Shown here piece after piece: positions 6,449 through 8,671 of a stretch of DNA of 8,671 bases. This DNA is from Bacteroidales bacterium. Its GTDB lineage: Bacteria > Bacteroidota > Bacteroidia > Bacteroidales > UBA3663. Position 1 is the stretch's first letter. The number at the start of each line of letters is the position of its first letter. The DNA lies in the NCBI GenBank assembly GCA_030526445.1, contig JAUNCV010000018.1, positions 10,519 to 19,189 of the forward strand, read 5' to 3'. The notes below the pieces were generated by a model. The model was not told where the DNA came from. It saw only the letters and a program-made list of their open reading frames with translations, and ran no database searches. Both the position numbers and the translations under genes were made by a program.

Positions 6449-6456
6449 TATCTTTG
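6449..6456 (+). promoter_or_regulatory. Bacteroidota -7 promoter element for the S4-domain gene
   Basis: TATCTTTGC matches TAnnTTTG and is identical to the mutY -7 element. Transcription would start near 6462, giving a leader of about 38 nt. Only 21 bp separate it from the opposing -7 element, so the two RNA polymerase footprints overlap. Confidence 0.65.
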
Positions 6457-6473
6457 CGTCACACTTTTTCAAT

Positions 6474-6483
6474 AAATTGACAA
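6474..6483 (+). other. Shared leader decamer AAATTGACAA, copy 2 (S4-domain gene)
   Basis: These bases are identical to 3453-3462 and lie 25 nt after the start of the -7 element and 16 nt before the ATG. Both copies follow an identical TATCTTTGC element, and both leaders lack a Shine-Dalgarno sequence. Confidence 0.3.
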
Positions 6484-6499
6484 TATACATCTATTTTTT

Positions 6500-7198
6500 A
6501 TGGAGAAACTTGAACGAATTAATAAGTATTTGAGCGAATCCGGAGTATGCTCACGCCGTGAGGTGGATGAGTTGATCGAAACCGGTCGCGTTGAGGTAAA
6601 TCACCAGCCAGCACGCATTGGCATGCAAATCGATACCGAAAAGGACAAGGTTTATGTAGACGGACAGTTGGTTGATCCTAACAACAAAATCAAAAATGCT
6701 GTGTCGAAAGAGGCTATCATGGCCATCGAGGAACAGCGTCCTTGGTGGGTGGATCACAACGAGATGAAGCAGGCCCGTGAAGAGGCTATGAAGCAGAATC
6801 CTAAGAGCAAGTTGCTTCGCAACGGCCGCAAAAATGGCAAGCACGAAAGCAATGGCGCCTCTAAAGGCAACAAGACCACAAAACCAGTACGTCGCACCAT
6901 GAGCGATGTGAAGCAGGATTTGATTCAGGCTCAGGCTGTCAAGACTCGTGGTCACAGCGCCGAGGAGAAGCAGGCCAAGAACATCGCCGTACAGGCTGCC
7001 AACAAGGCACTTCAAGCCAAGGTGGCTGAACGCGAGGAGAAGCGTCGCCCAAAGAGTTTCGATGAGGCCGTTAGCAAACTGAGCAACCCTGCCCGCTCTC
7101 TGAAAGAGCGCCGTGTAGAGGGTGTTAATCCTAAGGCTGCTAACCTGCGTGGCAAGAAGAACTGGCATGGTTCAATGCGCCGTACTCGTCACAAGTAA
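6500..7198 (+). CDS. S4-domain RNA-binding protein with a long basic tail
   Basis: The 232-residue product begins with an S4 RNA-binding domain (about 5-58; RINKYLSESGVCSRREVDEL, then GRVEVNHQPARIG and VYVDGQLV) that closely resembles the N-terminus of RluF/RluB-type rRNA pseudouridine synthases. In those enzymes a catalytic domain with a GRLD motif follows. Here no such motif or domain is present. Residues 60-232 are instead a Lys/Arg/Ala/Gln-rich, probably disordered or helical tail with stretches such as PKSKLLRNGRKNGK and a basic end NWHGSMRRTRHK. The frame is open and the codon use is like the neighbours', so it does not look like a decayed gene. It is probably an RNA- or ribosome-binding protein without synthase activity; the target is unknown. 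It is monocistronic, with its own promoter, and ends at the bidirectional terminator shared with rimO. Confidence 0.88.
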   Translation: MEKLERINKYLSESGVCSRREVDELIETGRVEVNHQPARIGMQIDTEKDKVYVDGQLVDPNNKIKNAVSKEAIMAIEEQRPWWVDHNEMKQAREEAMKQNPKSKLLRNGRKNGKHESNGASKGNKTTKPVRRTMSDVKQDLIQAQAVKTRGHSAEEKQAKNIAVQAANKALQAKVAEREEKRRPKSFDEAVSKLSNPARSLKERRVEGVNPKAANLRGKKNWHGSMRRTRHK

Positions 7199-7209
7199 TT
7201 TGGATAAAT

Positions 7210-7253
7210 AAAAAAATATCCCGAATGTTTCGAAACATTCGGGATATTTTTAT
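7210..7253. terminator. Bidirectional rho-independent terminator (near-perfect palindrome)
   Basis: A 40-bp perfect palindrome (7212-7251), extended by one more pair after a single mismatch, is centred between 7231 and 7232. The core arms CCCGAATG/CATTCGGG close on a TTTCGAAA centre and are flanked by an A-run on the left and a T-run on the right. The transcript therefore ends in a GC-containing stem and U-tract on both strands. It serves the S4 gene (plus) and rimO (minus). The rimO stop codon (7250-7252) lies inside the base of the stem, so rimO has essentially no untranslated spacer before its terminator. Confidence 0.93.
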
Positions 7254-8596
7254 TTCTTAAGCACACCCATCAATTCGTATGGGGTGGCCTCGGTAATCTC
7301 TACATCATAGAACTTGCCAATCTTGAGAGCAATGTGTCCCTCAAGGCTCTTATCAACTGCCAAAGCCTGAGTAGGAAGACTTTCAATAGGAATAAGTACT
7401 TCTGGGTCAACCTCGGGACTGTCAAACTCAGTTCGTCCCACATAGAATTCGCCATCCTGTCGGTCAATGATAACACGAAGGGTCTTACCCACTTTCTCTT
7501 CCTGACATTTGAGCGAAATCTCCTGCTGCATCTCCATGAGCGCATCAAGTCGAGCTTGCTTCACATCGGCAGGCACATCATCCTGATAATGGTTGGCAGC
7601 ATAGGTACCCTCTTCCTCGCTAAAGGCAAAGGCGCCCATACGCTCAAAACGCTGTTCGGCTGCAAACTGCTTCAGTTCCTCGAAGTCCTGCTCGGTCTCT
7701 CCTGGGAAACCCACCATAAATGTGGTACGCAAGTGAATGCCTGGCACCGCTTCTCTAATCTTGGCCAAAAGCGCAGCAGTCTCCTCCTTGGTGATGCGTC
7801 GAAGCATACGGTCAAGCACCGGATTGGCAGCATGCTGCAAGGCAATGTCAAGATATTTGCAGATGTTCGGATACTTATTCATAACATCAAGCAAATCGAG
7901 CGGGAAGTCGTTCGGATAGGCATAGTGCAATCTGAGCCACTCTACACCCGGTGTCTGAGCAATCTTCTCAACAAGCTCGGCAATGTTATATCGGCCATAA
8001 CGGTCAATGCCATAACCGGTCAGATCCTGTGCAATGAGCTGAATCTCGTGAACGCCCTTCTCAACCAAGCCCTTTACCTCGTCAAGAATATCTTCTATGG
8101 CGCGACTCTTGAGTTTGCCTGTGATGATAGGAATGGCACAATAGGCACACATACGGTTACAGCCCTCGCTAATCTTAACATAAGCATAGTGGCCGGGAGT
8201 TGTTGTATATCGGCTCGAACGAAGATTTTCGTCCCACGCATGGCCCAGATCAGACAAGACGCTCTTCCAGTCGAATTTGCCATACAAGCGGTCAATCTCC
8301 GGAATTTCGGCCAGCAACTCTTCACGATAGCGCTCGCTGAGGCAACCCATCACATAGATCTTGCCAATTTTTCTGCGCTTCTTAAGTTCGGTGAGACCCA
8401 GGATGGTGTTGATGCTCTCCTCTTTGGCATCGCCAATAAAGCCACAAGTGTTGACAATGACAATCTCTCCCTTGGGGTCTTCTGGGTCATGGTGCATTTT
8501 ATAACCACAGGCAGCGAGCTGACCCATGAGGCGCTCACTGTCTACAAGATTCTTGGAACAACCAAGAGTAATAAGGTCAATTCTGTTCTTTATCAT
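7250..8596 (-). CDS. rimO: Ribosomal protein uS12 methylthiotransferase RimO
   Basis: This 448-residue radical-SAM enzyme adds a methylthio group to the beta carbon of a conserved aspartate in ribosomal protein uS12 (Asp88/89 in E. coli numbering) near the decoding centre. The N-terminal methylthiotransferase domain has the three auxiliary-cluster cysteines Cys13 (LGCSKN), Cys51 (NTCGFI) and Cys85 (MGCLSE). The radical-SAM domain carries CNRMCAYC (Cys146, 150, 153). A C-terminal TRAM domain covers about 364-446. The LGCSKNLVDSE signature and GFIGDAKEESI distinguish RimO from the tRNA enzyme MiaB. The start gives the canonical short N-terminus (MIKNRIDLITLGCSKN). It lies 9 bp after ftsY and is probably cotranscribed with it, an arrangement I recall from other Bacteroidota. 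All six cluster cysteines are intact. Confidence 0.97.
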   Translation of the reverse strand: MIKNRIDLITLGCSKNLVDSERLMGQLAACGYKMHHDPEDPKGEIVIVNTCGFIGDAKEESINTILGLTELKKRRKIGKIYVMGCLSERYREELLAEIPEIDRLYGKFDWKSVLSDLGHAWDENLRSSRYTTTPGHYAYVKISEGCNRMCAYCAIPIITGKLKSRAIEDILDEVKGLVEKGVHEIQLIAQDLTGYGIDRYGRYNIAELVEKIAQTPGVEWLRLHYAYPNDFPLDLLDVMNKYPNICKYLDIALQHAANPVLDRMLRRITKEETAALLAKIREAVPGIHLRTTFMVGFPGETEQDFEELKQFAAEQRFERMGAFAFSEEEGTYAANHYQDDVPADVKQARLDALMEMQQEISLKCQEEKVGKTLRVIIDRQDGEFYVGRTEFDSPEVDPEVLIPIESLPTQALAVDKSLEGHIALKIGKFYDVEITEATPYELMGVLKK

Positions 8597-8605
8597 TTAT
8601 AAATA

Positions 8606-8671
8606 TTACTTATCGCCAAAAAGACTATCTACAAATGCCTTATTGTTGAAGATCTGCAAATCGGTCATACC
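8606..8671 (-). CDS. ftsY: C-terminal end of the signal recognition particle receptor FtsY (partial)
   Basis: A frame open to the right edge encodes the last 21 residues, beginning GMTDLQIFNNKAFVDSL and ending FGDK, followed by TAA. The pattern G(E)xxxDLxxFxxxxFVxxLFG is the usual C-terminus of the FtsY GTPase, the membrane receptor that docks SRP-ribosome complexes for cotranslational targeting. The position directly upstream of rimO agrees with Bacteroidota gene order as I recall it. Only the end of the NG domain is visible, so the identification rests on this short motif plus synteny. Confidence 0.85.
   Translation of the reverse strand, partial: GMTDLQIFNNKAFVDSLFGDK

Noticed and set aside
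6551..7168. 205-codon minus-strand frame opposite the S4-domain gene
   Set aside because: It is a Leu-rich shadow of Lys/Glu-rich codons in the real gene, and no start signal is visible.
6500..7198. S4-domain gene as a decayed rluF pseudogene
   Set aside because: There is one uninterrupted frame with an own promoter, terminator and normal codon use. Loss of the catalytic domain looks like a stable architecture rather than decay.
7334..8602. 422-codon open frame on the plus strand opposite rimO
   Set aside because: It lies almost wholly antisense to rimO, which has every family motif. Its translation has no recognisable domain, and it arises from rimO codon bias.

Overview
The window looks like ordinary core chromosome of a Bacteroidota member, most likely Bacteroidales and Prevotella-like. 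The grounds are the Bacteroidota-type -7 promoter element (TAnnTTTG) in front of four genes, the lack of Shine-Dalgarno sequences at every start, AT-rich leaders, and protein features typical of the phylum (HU with ARNIS in its arm, an LtaS-like sulfatase with an RTDRG motif, and ftsY followed by rimO). The genus is an inference.

Left block, minus strand (1-3299). A promoter at about 3370 drives an HU-family DNA-binding protein. Next comes a 28-residue, extremely basic protein (2858-2944) that I read as a bS22/mS38-type (AURKAIP1/COX24 domain) ribosomal protein. A terminator-like hairpin follows, then ribonuclease G (rng). A ModF-like ABC ATPase with two nucleotide-binding domains overlaps the end of rng by 8 nt and runs off the left edge.

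Centre. mutY (3481-4515, plus strand) is divergent from HU. It converges, with a 15-bp gap, on a membrane-anchored LtaS-like sulfatase/alkaline-phosphatase-superfamily protein (4531-6390, minus strand). That gene is divergent from an S4-domain protein (6500-7198, plus strand), and their two promoters are packed so closely that their footprints must overlap.

Right block. The S4 gene and rimO converge on a near-perfect 44-bp palindrome that acts as a shared bidirectional terminator. rimO (7250-8596, minus strand) lies 9 bp downstream of the 3' end of ftsY, which enters from the right edge.

By function, most genes serve the ribosome or the genome: a ribosomal protein, rRNA processing (RNase G), uS12 methylthiolation (RimO), an S4 RNA-binding protein, SRP receptor (FtsY), nucleoid structure (HU) and base-excision repair (MutY). 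I see no mobile element, CRISPR array, tRNA or rRNA gene, and no gene-free stretch over 300 bp. I did not find a new multi-gene system. The observations most worth a second look are the 28-residue ribosomal-protein candidate, the hairpin between it and rng, the S4 protein whose expected pseudouridine-synthase domain is replaced by a basic tail, and substitutions at normally key positions in HU and in the first ATPase domain of the ModF-like protein.
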